A stretch of DNA of 64,000 bases from Ruminococcus turbiniformis (lineage in GTDB: Bacteria > Bacillota > Clostridia > Lachnospirales > Lachnospiraceae). Of this stretch, positions 44,485-54,268 are shown piece by piece (the stretch's first letter is position 1; each line of letters opens with the position of its first letter). Under the pieces are notes generated by a model, which made no database searches, was not told the origin of the DNA, and saw only the letters and a program-made list of their open reading frames with translations. A program made the position numbers and the translations under genes. The stretch spans positions 1 through 64,000 of the forward strand of contig NZ_JAJEQX010000012.1 of the NCBI RefSeq assembly GCF_020687545.1. The letters run 5' to 3'.

Positions 44485-45528
44485 CTACAGCTCCAGCTTC
44501 ATATCGCCCGGATGGATCCATCGTCTCTTTCGCATAAACTCTGAGATAAGCAGTGTCACAACCGCCGGAAGGATAAACTGAATTACAATAATCTTAATCA
44601 GGACAATAAGCCCCTGCTCTGTCTGGCTCATCACCTGCCATGTCATCAGCGGCCCCACCAGTCCCGCGGTTCCCATGCCTGATCCGGTCGCATTGTTCGT
44701 CATGTGCAGCAGCATCGTTCCCACCGGCCCGAGAATCGCGCTGGATAGGATCGGCGGAATCCAGATCTGCGGATGCCTGACAATATTGGGCACCTGGAGC
44801 ATGGATGTTCCGATTCCCTGGGCGAGAAAACCGCTCACACCGTTTTCACGGAAGCTGGCAACAGCAAATCCGATCATATTGCAGCAGCACCCTACCGTAG
44901 CAGCTCCGGCCGCAAGCCCCGACAGGTTGAGAATCACGCCAAGCGCAGCCGAACTGATGGGCAGCGTCAGGATCATTCCCATCAATACAGATACAACAAT
45001 TCCCATAACAAGAGGCTGCTGTTCTGTACCCCAGTTAATCAGAGAGCCGAGCCAGCTCATAAAGCCGGAGATCGGCGGACCGACAAACAGCCCTACTGCC
45101 GAACCCGCGCTAATGCACACAAGCGGCGTGAGGATAATATCAAGCTTTGTTTTTCCCGAGATCAGAACGCCGATCTCAATTGCAACATACGCCGCGACGA
45201 AAGCTCCAAGCGGTTCTCCCGGTCCCGACAGGACAATCCCGCTGTCCGAGAAGAGCGCCCCCGACCTCAGATCTCCCGCGAACGCACCGATCATTCCAAC
45301 TACTGCCGCCGAGACGATCACCAGATGCCCCGCGTCAAGTTTTCTCGCGACTCCGGCACCGATGCCCGCTCCCGTGAGCGCCGCCGCCACTCTTCCGACC
45401 GCGTAGATCATGTCTCCCGTACTGCCGCCCACAAAAAGGCCGATCTGCTGAATGATCGTCCCGATAATCAGTGTGGCAAACAGCCCCTGAGCCATACCGC
45501 CAAGCCCGTCGATAAACAGCCGCTTCAT
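44485..45528 (-). CDS. PTS EIIC-type (PTS_EIIC_2 family) membrane protein
   Basis: 347 residues, about ten hydrophobic segments rich in Gly/Ala. Matches the PTS_EIIC_2 family by pattern (FVGPPISGFMSWLGSLINWGTEQQPLVMGI, LPISSAALGVILNLSGLAAGAA). There is no IIA or IIB gene nearby, so PTS-type sugar transport is unproven. It overlaps the upstream GNAT-like gene by four bases (ATGA). Start at 45528 has GGAAGG upstream. Confidence 0.75.
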   Translation of the reverse strand: MKRLFIDGLGGMAQGLFATLIIGTIIQQIGLFVGGSTGDMIYAVGRVAAALTGAGIGAGVARKLDAGHLVIVSAAVVGMIGAFAGDLRSGALFSDSGIVLSGPGEPLGAFVAAYVAIEIGVLISGKTKLDIILTPLVCISAGSAVGLFVGPPISGFMSWLGSLINWGTEQQPLVMGIVVSVLMGMILTLPISSAALGVILNLSGLAAGAATVGCCCNMIGFAVASFRENGVSGFLAQGIGTSMLQVPNIVRHPQIWIPPILSSAILGPVGTMLLHMTNNATGSGMGTAGLVGPLMTWQVMSQTEQGLIVLIKIIVIQFILPAVVTLLISEFMRKRRWIHPGDMKLEL

Positions 45529-45980
45529 ACCGCGCCTTCCTTTCTCAGGACGTGCCACTCGCCCCGGAACCTTCCGCCGTCTTCTTCCAGTTGTTCCGTC
45601 TTACCGCCGTCTCCCGGAATCAGCGGCATCTCCTCCGCCGTCTCTGATAAGTAATCCGTAAGAAGCCAGCTCACAATATTTACATTATCTTTTCTTCCTG
45701 TAATTATATCCGGCGTTACAATTCCGAACATCTGCTCCAGGAAATCAATCGCCACCTGATTCTGCCTGCAGCTGAGAATCAGGCTGTGGTAAAACCAGAG
45801 GTATACTCCGTCCACATGCTTTTCATTCTCTCCATTTACCGCCATATCTACATAAACTGTCTGAAACGGGCTGTCAAAACCATATTTCTCCACAAGGGCC
45901 ATGATCGCCCTTCCGTAAGGTTCCTCACTCAGATAAGCGGAAAGTATCTCCCTGTCTTCTTCTCTGCACTCTCTGATCAT
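45525..45980 (-). CDS. GNAT-like protein lacking the acetyl-CoA-binding half
   Basis: 151 residues. The start (MIRECREEDREILSAYL) and the body resemble the N-terminal half of a family of GNAT acetyltransferases common in Lachnospiraceae. The region with the acetyl-CoA loop is missing, and the end is a polar tail. Either a stand-alone N-domain or a truncated acetyltransferase. Translationally coupled to the EIIC-type gene. Weakly recognised. Confidence 0.5.
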   Translation of the reverse strand: MIRECREEDREILSAYLSEEPYGRAIMALVEKYGFDSPFQTVYVDMAVNGENEKHVDGVYLWFYHSLILSCRQNQVAIDFLEQMFGIVTPDIITGRKDNVNIVSWLLTDYLSETAEEMPLIPGDGGKTEQLEEDGGRFRGEWHVLRKEGAV

Positions 45981-46202
45981 ATATCTTTGTCCTTTCTCTC
46001 ACCGTCCTGCTCTTCTTCGCGCAACCGCTTTGCAGGGCTTTTCTTCCTCTCCGGACTTTCAGGCCGCAGCCAGCGCCGGTATACAATTACACTTATTAAA
46101 TATAACAAAAACAGAGAATACAGGCAACGGGATTTTGGGAATGACTTTTCTTCTCCTCTGTGTTAGAATAGCTTCAGACTTAAAGAAAAGGAGCTTCAGA
46201 TC

Positions 46203-46469
46203 ATGTTTCGATTATGGGGAAAAGAATTTAAAGACAACCGAATGCTGCGCGACATTGTCATCTGCGATGATTCGGATGACACACGCACTCATAAAATATT
46301 TAACGCCCTCGATCAGATCTGCTATGAATTTGACTTAAGCAAGCCGATCTGGCTGGACGCAACCATCACCGAATTTAAGCGGCACGCCAAGGCGAGATTT
46401 TATCAGGACAACTTCGTCGATTCCATCGATTTTGATTATCTGGAGATACAGGTGATTGAAGAAGGATGA
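46203..46469 (+). CDS. conserved hypothetical protein, 88 residues
   Basis: Small acidic protein (MFRLWGKEFKDNRMLRD; ending EIQVIEEG) with a good AAAAGGAG ribosome binding site and an extended -10-like TGTTAGAAT at 46161-46169. No domain recognised. I believe it is real because of the start signals and codon use, and because the opposite strand is free. Stands alone between two minus-strand operons. Confidence 0.75.
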   Translation: MFRLWGKEFKDNRMLRDIVICDDSDDTRTHKIFNALDQICYEFDLSKPIWLDATITEFKRHAKARFYQDNFVDSIDFDYLEIQVIEEG

Positions 46470-46503
46470 CAGACTGCCCGGAAGCAGCCTGAATCATCCC
46501 GGA

Positions 46504-47919
46504 TCATCCGTTCCTGATCGCCTCAAGGGGGCTTAAGCCCATAGCTCTGCGCGCGGGGAAATATCCTGCCGCTGTGCCGGTAAGAACCGCAAACCCTGTT
46601 GACAGAAACAGCAGCCATACCGGTATAAACGAAATACTGCCTCCCAGCTCCATCCCTCCTCCTGAAACGAATATATTGATGATGCCTGATATTAAAAGGC
46701 TCAGGATATTTCCTGTAATTCCTCCGGCTAAACCGATAAAGGCAGCTTCTATCAGAAACATCCTGCGGATACTGCTGAGGCTGCATCCGATCACCTTCAT
46801 AACTCCAATCTCTTTTGTCCTTTCGTACACGGACATCATCATCGTGTTTGCAATGCCGATTGCCGCCACCAGAAGTGATACCGCGCCGATACCGCCCAGC
46901 ACCGCCTGGACCATCTCAAACTGTTTCTTCATACTATCTATATATTCTTTATTTGTAGTCACGTTATAGCCCATTCCCCGGATCTCATCTGATATCCTCT
47001 CTACATTCTTCATATCATCGGCCTGGATTTTTGCGGAACTGTAAACGAACTTCCCATATGGCCTGCCGCTCTTTGTCGTCGGCTGTCCCGGGATCGCGCG
47101 TCCCCTGAATTCTCTCCTTAAATACTCCTTAAGCACTCCAAGATCACAGAATACATTCTCTGAATTTGCGTTCTGATTTTTCTCTCCTCCTGCAACAACG
47201 CCGCTGACCGGAACTGCATATTTTTTCGGGGCCTGCGCCGGGGCAGAACTGATTCCCGCATTACCGGCTCCGTCCCCGCCCTGCTTTTCCGTTCCCATGT
47301 CTGCCGGCTGGCCTGACCTTGCGTAGCCATCCTGGTCAAGTACAAGGAAGAGAGGATCTTTTCCAAGATCAATGTCCGGCATCACCCCGGTTTCCCAATA
47401 TCCTCTTCCGGTCCCTTTTTCTGTAAATCCGGCCAGTACATAATTGCCGAACACAAGCTGCAGTTCGCGGCTGTCCGGATCGGGAAGTTTTCCCCCTTTC
47501 TCCATTTTAAGATTCATCGATGCAAGTCCGGCGGGAGTCATTCCCTGTATTTCAATCATTCCCTCATAGCTGCCTTTAAGAACAACTGCGGGAAGGCTCA
47601 GAACGGGTTCCGCGCTTTTTACATGTTCGAGCTGTGCCAGCTGTTTCACCACTTCATCGGTAATATATTTCGTCCTGCTTTCCTTTTTTGCTCCGTCCCC
47701 CGGCATTTCTTCCTGTCCTTTTCCCGTGACGGTAATTCCTGACGCTCCGCCGTTTTTTTCTACTTCGCTGTACATGGATCTCTGCATTCCCAGTCCAAGC
47801 GACACCATTACCACAATCGATGATGTCCCGATCACTACGCCAAGGACTGTAAGAAATGTTCTCAATTTTCTTCTGCTCAGGCTGCTGATGCTCATTCTGA
47901 ACAGATCATTCCATCTCAT
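46504..47919 (-). CDS. MacB/FtsX-type ABC transporter permease
   Basis: 471 residues. One N-terminal helix (FLTVLGVVIGTSSIVVMVSLG), a large extracellular MacB-type domain (about 45-340), then three C-terminal helices with the FtsX signature (GAVSLLVAAIGIANTMMMSVYERTKEIGVMKVIG). The start at 47919 has AGAGGAGG upstream and overlaps the preceding gene by 14 bases. Third gene of an ATPase-secreted protein-permease operon. Confidence 0.9.
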   Translation of the reverse strand: MRWNDLFRMSISSLSRRKLRTFLTVLGVVIGTSSIVVMVSLGLGMQRSMYSEVEKNGGASGITVTGKGQEEMPGDGAKKESRTKYITDEVVKQLAQLEHVKSAEPVLSLPAVVLKGSYEGMIEIQGMTPAGLASMNLKMEKGGKLPDPDSRELQLVFGNYVLAGFTEKGTGRGYWETGVMPDIDLGKDPLFLVLDQDGYARSGQPADMGTEKQGGDGAGNAGISSAPAQAPKKYAVPVSGVVAGGEKNQNANSENVFCDLGVLKEYLRREFRGRAIPGQPTTKSGRPYGKFVYSSAKIQADDMKNVERISDEIRGMGYNVTTNKEYIDSMKKQFEMVQAVLGGIGAVSLLVAAIGIANTMMMSVYERTKEIGVMKVIGCSLSSIRRMFLIEAAFIGLAGGITGNILSLLISGIINIFVSGGGMELGGSISFIPVWLLFLSTGFAVLTGTAAGYFPARRAMGLSPLEAIRNG

Positions 47920-49561
47920 CAGAGAATTCCTCCTCTTCCGCCGCATTTTTCCGTTTTCTGCGTTTCATAAGCACAGCCACTGTACCGCCGGAAGCGGCAA
48001 TGATTCCTATAACGGCAGCCGCTGCCGGGACAAAGCTTTTTTCCTCCTGCGCAGCAGTTTCATCCATATCCGTCAGGCTGTCCATCTCCGCTTTTTCAAT
48101 ATTCACGCTGAATTCCTGCTCTGCCGTACTTATATTTCCCGCATCATCTTCATAGCTGACAATCAGCCTGCATTTTTCTCCTTTCGCGGCATTCTGTTTT
48201 ATATTCACAATACTGTCGATTGTACCTGTCGCTCCGGAGTCAAGATTACCGATAAACTCCTCCTTTTCCTCAAGCACTTTTCCTTCAAATTTTGCCTTTA
48301 CATTATACATTTTTACCCGTCCGAGATTATAAAGACTGCAGGATATATTTACCTCATCTCCGGCCGCGGCAGTCTCCGGGGACACCTGAATCCTGCTGAA
48401 TTCAAATCTCGCTTTCTGGTTTACCGGAATCGCGAGAATCGACTGCGACTCATACTGCACAGCTTTACTGTCCTCGTATTTCATTGACATACCGACACTG
48501 TACGGCTTCTGGATCAGATCCGCCCGCGCGTTCAGATCTATTGAAATATCTCTTGTCTCTCCGGCGGGTATCCCCTCCAGGTAGATTGAGCTGGAGCCCG
48601 ACGCCGGAAGAAATGCCGGGGCCTCGGCCGCGTTGTCAGATCCGGATGAAGGCGGCTGAATGTCAAAAAGCATGTTGGAAACCGGCATATTTTTTGATGT
48701 ATTTTTCAAGTGTACTGTAAGAGTAAAATTCGTGCCTGCATCTACTTTTCCCGGAGCAGTGTCAAATCCTGTCACAATCACCCGGGGCACGCTTCCCTTT
48801 CCGTTCTCCCCGGATTCTCCCGCAATTATGCCCGGCGCGCCTCCCGCGGCTACCGGATCACTGTTATATACTTCACCGGCCGAAAGCACACTGCCAAAAC
48901 TTTCCGCTCCGCCTCCGAATCCGGTTCCGCCGGACGGGCTTTCTGCTGTATTCCCGCCTTCCGGCGTTTTTTCTTCGGACACTGTCTGGGACGGCTCTTT
49001 TGCTTCTGCCTGTGTTTTCACAAACACATATTTATTTGTCTCAAAAGAGTTTACCCCGTCATCATAAGTCAGACGGAACTCCAGTCTGTACGGTTTTCCG
49101 GTAACATCTTTTCTCACTGTCAGAGGCTCTTCACCGCCTCCCCACACTGCCTCGACCTGCTGGTCTGCCCCTACTGTTTCCAGGCTCTGTCCATAATTCA
49201 TCTGTCCTACATCAAAAGGCCAGTCATCGGCATTTTGTATAACAGGTTCGATCCAAACATTCTGCGCGTCTGTATTCCCGCTGTTTTTCACTTTAATTTC
49301 AAGGCTTGTATTTTCTCCTGCGCTAAATACCGGTGTTTCCTGGCCGTCCCCGATTCCAAGCTGAATACGTGCAGGCTTCATATCTCCTTCTTCCGCGGAT
49401 ACCTGCCTCGCGGGAAGCATGGAGAATACGAGGGCAGCGCAGAGCATACCCGCCCAGAGGGCTCCCGCCCGTTTTCTTTTCTTTACCCATAAAGTTGCGC
49501 CGCTGTATATTCCAGTATTTTCATCCGTTCTGCGACTGAAAATGAATTTATCGTTTTTCAT
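47906..49561 (-). CDS. membrane-anchored extracellular protein with CARDB-like domains
   Basis: 551 residues. Signal sequence near 30-57 ending QVSAEE, two or three Ig-like CARDB/S-layer-type domains (SLEIKVKNSGNTDAQNV; FTLTVHLKNTSKNMPVSNM; VNISCSLYNLGRVKMYNVKAKF), a Gly/Ser-rich linker between domains, and one C-terminal helix followed by a basic/acidic tail. It sits between ATPase and permease genes with overlaps on both sides, where a MacA-like adaptor would be in other systems. It may be the extracytoplasmic partner of the ABC protein. Confidence 0.8.
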   Translation of the reverse strand: MKNDKFIFSRRTDENTGIYSGATLWVKKRKRAGALWAGMLCAALVFSMLPARQVSAEEGDMKPARIQLGIGDGQETPVFSAGENTSLEIKVKNSGNTDAQNVWIEPVIQNADDWPFDVGQMNYGQSLETVGADQQVEAVWGGGEEPLTVRKDVTGKPYRLEFRLTYDDGVNSFETNKYVFVKTQAEAKEPSQTVSEEKTPEGGNTAESPSGGTGFGGGAESFGSVLSAGEVYNSDPVAAGGAPGIIAGESGENGKGSVPRVIVTGFDTAPGKVDAGTNFTLTVHLKNTSKNMPVSNMLFDIQPPSSGSDNAAEAPAFLPASGSSSIYLEGIPAGETRDISIDLNARADLIQKPYSVGMSMKYEDSKAVQYESQSILAIPVNQKARFEFSRIQVSPETAAAGDEVNISCSLYNLGRVKMYNVKAKFEGKVLEEKEEFIGNLDSGATGTIDSIVNIKQNAAKGEKCRLIVSYEDDAGNISTAEQEFSVNIEKAEMDSLTDMDETAAQEEKSFVPAAAAVIGIIAASGGTVAVLMKRRKRKNAAEEEEFSDEME

Positions 49562-50262
49562 ATTTCCTGCTTTCTCCTCTTCTCTTTATTCTCTACAATT
49601 TTTCCGTCTATCACGCGGATAATGCGGTCCGCATACTCCGCCTCATTCATGTCATGTGTTACCATCACAAGCGTCCTTCCCTGTTCCGATACAATTTTCT
49701 GCATCAGCCGCATTACGTCCTCCGATGTGCGCGAATCCAGATTTCCCGTAGGCTCATCCGCAAAAATGATCCGGGGATCCGACACAAGCGCCCGCGCAAT
49801 GCTCACACGCTGCTGCTGTCCTCCCGACATCTGGTTCGGCATATGGTTCTTTTGTTTCTCCAGGCTTACCATTCTGAGCATCTTTTCCGCTTTTTTCTTT
49901 CTCAAACCTCTCTCCTCTCCCCGGAAAGAAAGCGGCAGGGCTACATTTTCAAGTGCATTCAGTGCCGGAAGCAGATGGAACGACTGGAAAATAAAACCCA
50001 CATTGTTCCCGCGGAAGCTTACCAGTTCGCTTTCATTCATTTTTTCGATGTGATGGCCGTTTATAATGACCTCTCCCTTTGTCGGCCGTTCCAGTCCGGC
50101 CAGCATATTGAGAAGGGTTGACTTTCCTGAGCCCGATGTGCCCACAATGGCACAGAATTCGCCCTCCCGGACAGTAAAGCTTACCCCGTCCAGAGCCCGG
50201 ACAGCAGTATCTCCTACCCGGTAAAGCTTATACAGATTGTTTACGCAGATTATATTTTTCAC
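49558..50262 (-). CDS. ABC transporter ATP-binding protein (MacB/LolD type)
   Basis: 234 residues. Walker A GTSGSGKSTLLN, Q-loop region FIFQSFHLLPALNALENV, signature MSGGQQQRVSIARAL, Walker B IIFADEPTGNLDS. The LolD/MacB subfamily works mechanically with FtsX-like permeases. First gene of the operon; the next gene overlaps by four bases. Confidence 0.95.
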   Translation of the reverse strand: MKNIICVNNLYKLYRVGDTAVRALDGVSFTVREGEFCAIVGTSGSGKSTLLNMLAGLERPTKGEVIINGHHIEKMNESELVSFRGNNVGFIFQSFHLLPALNALENVALPLSFRGEERGLRKKKAEKMLRMVSLEKQKNHMPNQMSGGQQQRVSIARALVSDPRIIFADEPTGNLDSRTSEDVMRLMQKIVSEQGRTLVMVTHDMNEAEYADRIIRVIDGKIVENKEKRRKQEI

Positions 50263-50433
50263 ATTCTCCTCCTTTTTGCGGATTTCCTCTTCAAGTGAAA
50301 AAAGGATAACCGCATCATAAAGGATAAATCAAAAGATAGTGTCCGGGGAAAAGTAAAGATTTTCTAAAAATAAAAAGAAGAAAAGAGACTGCAGACATAA
50401 ACAACCGGCATGCCAGCCGGTTGTTTCCATTAA

Positions 50434-50459
50434 AAAAGTCCCGTAAACACGGGACTTTT
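50434..50459 (-). terminator. terminator downstream of tRNA-Gly
   Basis: AAAAGTCCCGT and ACGGGACTTTT pair over AAAC, with TTTTTTAAT on the minus strand. A second hairpin AAACAACCGGC/GCCGGTTGTTT lies at 50399-50426. Confidence 0.8.
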
Positions 50460-50463
50460 CACA

Positions 50464-50534
50464 AGCAGATGACGGGAATCGAACCCGCCTCCCCAGCTTG
50501 GGAAGCTGGTGTTCTACCGATGAACTACATCTGC
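50464..50534 (-). tRNA. tRNA-Gly (anticodon CCC)
   Basis: Cloverleaf complete: acceptor GCAGATG/CATCTGC, D stem GTTC/GAAC, anticodon stem CCAGC/GCTGG with loop TTCCCAA, T loop TTCGATT, discriminator U as usual for bacterial tRNA-Gly. CCA is not encoded. Confidence 0.95.
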
Positions 50535-50586
50535 ATCTGGCACGATAGAAATTATACCGCTCTTTCTGCAAAAAAGCAAGGCTTTT

Positions 50587-51255
50587 TTAATCAATCTGCC
50601 AGTCAATCGGCTCAATTCCATTACTTACCAGGAACTCATTTGTCTTGCTGAAAGGCCTGCTCCCAAAAAAGCCGCGGAAGGCCGAGAGCGGGCTCGGATG
50701 CGGTGCGGTTAAAATCAAATGCTTCGGATTATTGAGCATCGCCTTTTTTCTCTGTGCCGGACTTCCCCACAGGATAAACACCATCGGACGGTCCTGGCTG
50801 TTGAGCGCCATAATCGCCGCATCCGTAAACTCTTCCCAACCGATTCCCCGGTGGGAGTTTGCCTGGTGCGCACGCACGGTAAGCACCGTGTTCAGAAGAA
50901 GCACTCCCTGCTGCGCCCATTTTGTCAGACATCCATGATTCGGAATCGTACAGCCCAGATCATCGTGCAGCTCCTGATAGATATTCACAAGCGACGGAGG
51001 AATCTCTACGCCCTTTTTCACAGAAAAACACAGCCCGTGGGCCTGCCCGTTGTTATGGTACGGGTCCTGTCCCAGGATCACGACCTTCACATCTTTCAGC
51101 GGAGTCAGGTGAAATGCATTAAAAATATCCTCTGCCGGGGGGAAAATCAGCCTTGTCCTGTACTCCTCATTCACTTTTTCAAAAAGTTTCCGGTAATACT
51201 CTTTCGAAAATTCCCCCTTCAGGGCTTCGTACCAGTCTCCGTTCAGTCCTGCCAT
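50587..51255 (-). CDS. ung: uracil-DNA glycosylase
   Basis: 222 residues. Removes uracil from DNA. Catalytic GQDPYH (water-activating Asp), LLLNTVLTVR and HPSPLSAFRGFFG (catalytic His loop) are present. The start at 51255 has AAGGAG upstream, giving the family length. Confidence 0.96.
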   Translation of the reverse strand: MAGLNGDWYEALKGEFSKEYYRKLFEKVNEEYRTRLIFPPAEDIFNAFHLTPLKDVKVVILGQDPYHNNGQAHGLCFSVKKGVEIPPSLVNIYQELHDDLGCTIPNHGCLTKWAQQGVLLLNTVLTVRAHQANSHRGIGWEEFTDAAIMALNSQDRPMVFILWGSPAQRKKAMLNNPKHLILTAPHPSPLSAFRGFFGSRPFSKTNEFLVSNGIEPIDWQID

Positions 51256-51350
51256 AATATTCTCCTTTTTGTCCGTTAACATTTCTGAATCTGTACATCT
51301 TCGCGAAAATATTACTCTCTCCCGGTGCTTCCGTACTTTCCGTGCATGCG

Positions 51351-52112
51351 CTACAGCCTTACCGGTACATTTTCACTGCGCAGATACTCTTTGACCTGTC
51401 GGATCTCCAGTTCCTTATAATGGAACAGCGATGCCGCCAGAGCCGCATCCGCCTTGCCTTCTGTCAGAGCTTCACGGAAGTGTTCAAGCTTTCCCGCTCC
51501 GCCGGAGGCGATTACCGGAACAGAGACATTCTCCGCAATCGTTCTGGTCAGTTCAAGATCGTATCCCGCCTTCGTGCCGTCACAGTCCATACTTGTCAGA
51601 AGGATCTCTCCTGCGCCGAGCGCGTCCACTTTTCTCGCCCACTCAACCGCATCGATCCCCACATCGATTCGTCCGCCGTTTTTGTAAATATTCCATCCGG
51701 AACCGTCTGCTCTTCTCTTCGCGTCAATCGCCACGACGACACACTGGCTTCCGAATTTGTCCGCAGCCTCGCTGATCAGTTCCGGCGTGTTTATCGCCGA
51801 GGAATTGATGGACACCTTATCCGCGCCCTCTCTTAAAATCGCACGAAAATCATCCACCGTCCGGATTCCTCCGCCCACTGTGAACGGAATAAAGACACAC
51901 TCCGCTACCTTTCTCACCATGTCAATCACAGTTCCTCTGGCGTCAGAGGATGCGGTGATATCCAGAAATACAAGCTCATCTGCCCCGGCTCTGTCATACG
52001 CCTTCGCAATTTCCACCGGATCTCCCGCATCTTTCAGATCAACGAAATTGACTCCTTTGACCACCCGCCCGGCATTCACATCCAGACAGGGAATAATTCT
52101 TTTTGTAAACAT
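51351..52112 (-). CDS. hisF: imidazole glycerol phosphate synthase cyclase subunit
   Basis: 253 residues, a (beta/alpha)8 barrel. Catalytic Asp residues in RIIPCLDV and LLTSMDCDG; phosphate loops [10 protein letters not shown] and ASGGAGK. Works with HisH in histidine synthesis. Start at 52112 has GGGAGG upstream; it lies 29 bases after hisH. Other his genes are not in the window. Confidence 0.96.
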   Translation of the reverse strand: MFTKRIIPCLDVNAGRVVKGVNFVDLKDAGDPVEIAKAYDRAGADELVFLDITASSDARGTVIDMVRKVAECVFIPFTVGGGIRTVDDFRAILREGADKVSINSSAINTPELISEAADKFGSQCVVVAIDAKRRADGSGWNIYKNGGRIDVGIDAVEWARKVDALGAGEILLTSMDCDGTKAGYDLELTRTIAENVSVPVIASGGAGKLEHFREALTEGKADAALAASLFHYKELEIRQVKEYLRSENVPVRL

Positions 52113-52141
52113 ATATTTCCTCCCAAACCGGATGCCGCGCA

Positions 52142-52750
52142 TCACAGCTCTACAAAATTTCTCAGAATAGCGAGTCCCACATCACTGCTCTTTTCCGGAT
52201 GAAACTGACACGCAAACACGTTATTCTGTTCCACCGACGCATGGATGTGCGTGCAGTAATCCGTGGATGCCTTTACAATCTTTTCATCCTCTGCTCTCAG
52301 ATAGTAGGAATGCACAAAATAGACATACGCTCCGTCCTGTATTCCCCGGAAGAGCCGTCCGTCATTTTCAAGATGAAGAGAGTTCCATCCCATATGGGGG
52401 ATTTTCATCCCTTCCTGCTCCGGGATTCGTAAGATCTCTCCTTTAAGGATTCCAAGCCCTTCCACTCCCGGCGCCTCATCGCTCCGCTCGAAAAGCAGCT
52501 GCAGTCCCAGACAGATACCGAGAAACGGCGTGCCCTTGTTTACTACACGGCGTATCACCTGATCCAGCCCCCGCGCTCTGAGTGTTGCCATTGCATCTCC
52601 GAAAGCGCCCACTCCCGGAAGGATCACTTTATCCGCCGACTCAATCTTTTCCGCGTCGCCGGTTATCACCACTTCCTGTCCCAGCGACAGAAGCGCTTTC
52701 TCCACACTTCGTATATTTCCCGCATCATAATCAATGATCGCTGTCATCAT
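52142..52750 (-). CDS. hisH: imidazole glycerol phosphate synthase glutaminase subunit
   Basis: 202-residue class I glutamine amidotransferase. Nucleophile Cys in [13 protein letters not shown]; His/Glu in CQFHPEKS. Supplies ammonia to HisF. Two adjacent ATG codons (52750 and 52747) could serve as start. Confidence 0.96.
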   Translation of the reverse strand: MMTAIIDYDAGNIRSVEKALLSLGQEVVITGDAEKIESADKVILPGVGAFGDAMATLRARGLDQVIRRVVNKGTPFLGICLGLQLLFERSDEAPGVEGLGILKGEILRIPEQEGMKIPHMGWNSLHLENDGRLFRGIQDGAYVYFVHSYYLRAEDEKIVKASTDYCTHIHASVEQNNVFACQFHPEKSSDVGLAILRNFVEL

Positions 52751-52753
52751 CTT

Positions 52754-54163
52754 TTAATCCTCTTTTCTTCCCATACCTGTTTTTACCACAGGAACCGGCG
52801 TATCGTCAACCGCGTCCAGGTTATTGATGTATTTTTTCGTCTCTTTTACGATCACCGGTGACAGCAGAAGCACTGCGATCAGGTTCGGAATCGCCATCAG
52901 AGCATTCAGAATATCCGCAATCAGCCACACAAGGTCAAGCGCAAGCACCGGAGCGATCAGAGCAACCACTATGTAAAGCACACGGTATGGTATCAGGCCT
53001 TTCTTTCCCGAGAAGTACTCTACGCACCGCTCGCCGTAGTACGCCCACCCCAGAATGGTTGAATACGCAAATGTAATAATGCCGACAACCAGAATAAATG
53101 GTCCGAAATAGGGGATCTGTGCAAATGCAAGTGTTGTCAGCGTTCCGCCGTCTTCGATTCCGGATCCCACACCTGCGGGATCCCTGAGCATTGTAGAGAC
53201 AAGCACAAGCCCTGTCATCAGGCAGACAACAACCGTGTCCCAGAAAGTCCCTGTAGACGAAACAAGCGCCTGTCTGACCGGATTTTTCGTCTTGGCCGCC
53301 GCTGCCGCAATCGGCGCGGATCCCATACCGGACTCGTTGGAAAAAAGACCTCTCGCAACTCCGTACTGAATCGCATAGCGCAGCCCGCCGCCCACGAGAC
53401 CGCCCACAACAGCCCCCTGATCCGCAAAGGCGAGTCTGCAGATCGTCGTAATCGCCGGTATGACGTATTCATGATTCATACCGAGAATGATCACACAGCC
53501 GAGCACATAAAAAACAGCCATAAACGGAACAAGTTTCTCACACACACTGGAGATCGTCTTAATACCGCCGAAGATGACAAACGCCGTCAGTACCGCCACA
53601 GCAACTCCTACAATCCATGGCTGGATTCCCAGATTCGAGCTGCACACTTCCGCAATGGCGTTAACCTGCGTCGCGCAGCCGATTCCGAAGGAGGCAAATC
53701 CTGCAAATACGGCAAAAATCATACCGAGCCACTTCATGTTCAGCCCGCGCTCCAGCGCGTACATGGCACCGCCCTGCATACGCCCGTCAGGCGTCTTGAC
53801 GCGGTACTTCACGGCAATCAGTGATTCGGAATACTTTGTCGCAATTCCAAACACACCGGTCAGCCAGCACCAGAGTACCGCTCCGGGGCCGCCAAGCGCA
53901 ATCGCAGTTCCGACTCCGATAATATTTCCTGTTCCTATCGTAGACGCAAGAGCTGTCGTCAGCGCCGCAAACTGGCTCACTTCCCCGTCCGCTCCATCCT
54001 CTTTGGCCACAGAAAGCGGAATCCCTTTGATAATTGTTTTTCTCTGGATGAATCCTGTGCGGATTGTGAGAAAAACATGGGTTCCAAGAAGAAGCAGAAT
54101 CATGCCCCAGTCCCAGACAAGGTCATCAATGGACTGAATAATCCCGTAAATTGTCTCGTACAT
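52754..54163 (-). CDS. sodium:alanine/glycine symporter (AGCS family)
   Basis: 469 residues with about ten helices. AGCS signatures: ALASTIGTGNIIGVGTAIALGG, GAVLWCWLTGVFGIATKYSES and NESGMGSAPIAAAAA. Imports alanine, glycine or related amino acids with Na+. GGGAGG precedes the start. A conserved-looking hairpin lies in its leader. hisH follows after three bases. Confidence 0.93.
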   Translation of the reverse strand: MYETIYGIIQSIDDLVWDWGMILLLLGTHVFLTIRTGFIQRKTIIKGIPLSVAKEDGADGEVSQFAALTTALASTIGTGNIIGVGTAIALGGPGAVLWCWLTGVFGIATKYSESLIAVKYRVKTPDGRMQGGAMYALERGLNMKWLGMIFAVFAGFASFGIGCATQVNAIAEVCSSNLGIQPWIVGVAVAVLTAFVIFGGIKTISSVCEKLVPFMAVFYVLGCVIILGMNHEYVIPAITTICRLAFADQGAVVGGLVGGGLRYAIQYGVARGLFSNESGMGSAPIAAAAAKTKNPVRQALVSSTGTFWDTVVVCLMTGLVLVSTMLRDPAGVGSGIEDGGTLTTLAFAQIPYFGPFILVVGIITFAYSTILGWAYYGERCVEYFSGKKGLIPYRVLYIVVALIAPVLALDLVWLIADILNALMAIPNLIAVLLLSPVIVKETKKYINNLDAVDDTPVPVVKTGMGRKED

Positions 54164-54268
54164 GTTTTTTCCTCCCTGTTCTCATTTCATTCCCTGATTT
54201 CATCACGGACATCTGGTATCTTATGCGCTTTATATTCCGAAGATGCATATTTCACGCCAGAATGCACA

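Noticed and set aside
50329-50571. 80-codon minus-strand frame
   Set aside because: It spans tRNA-Gly(CCC) and its terminator.
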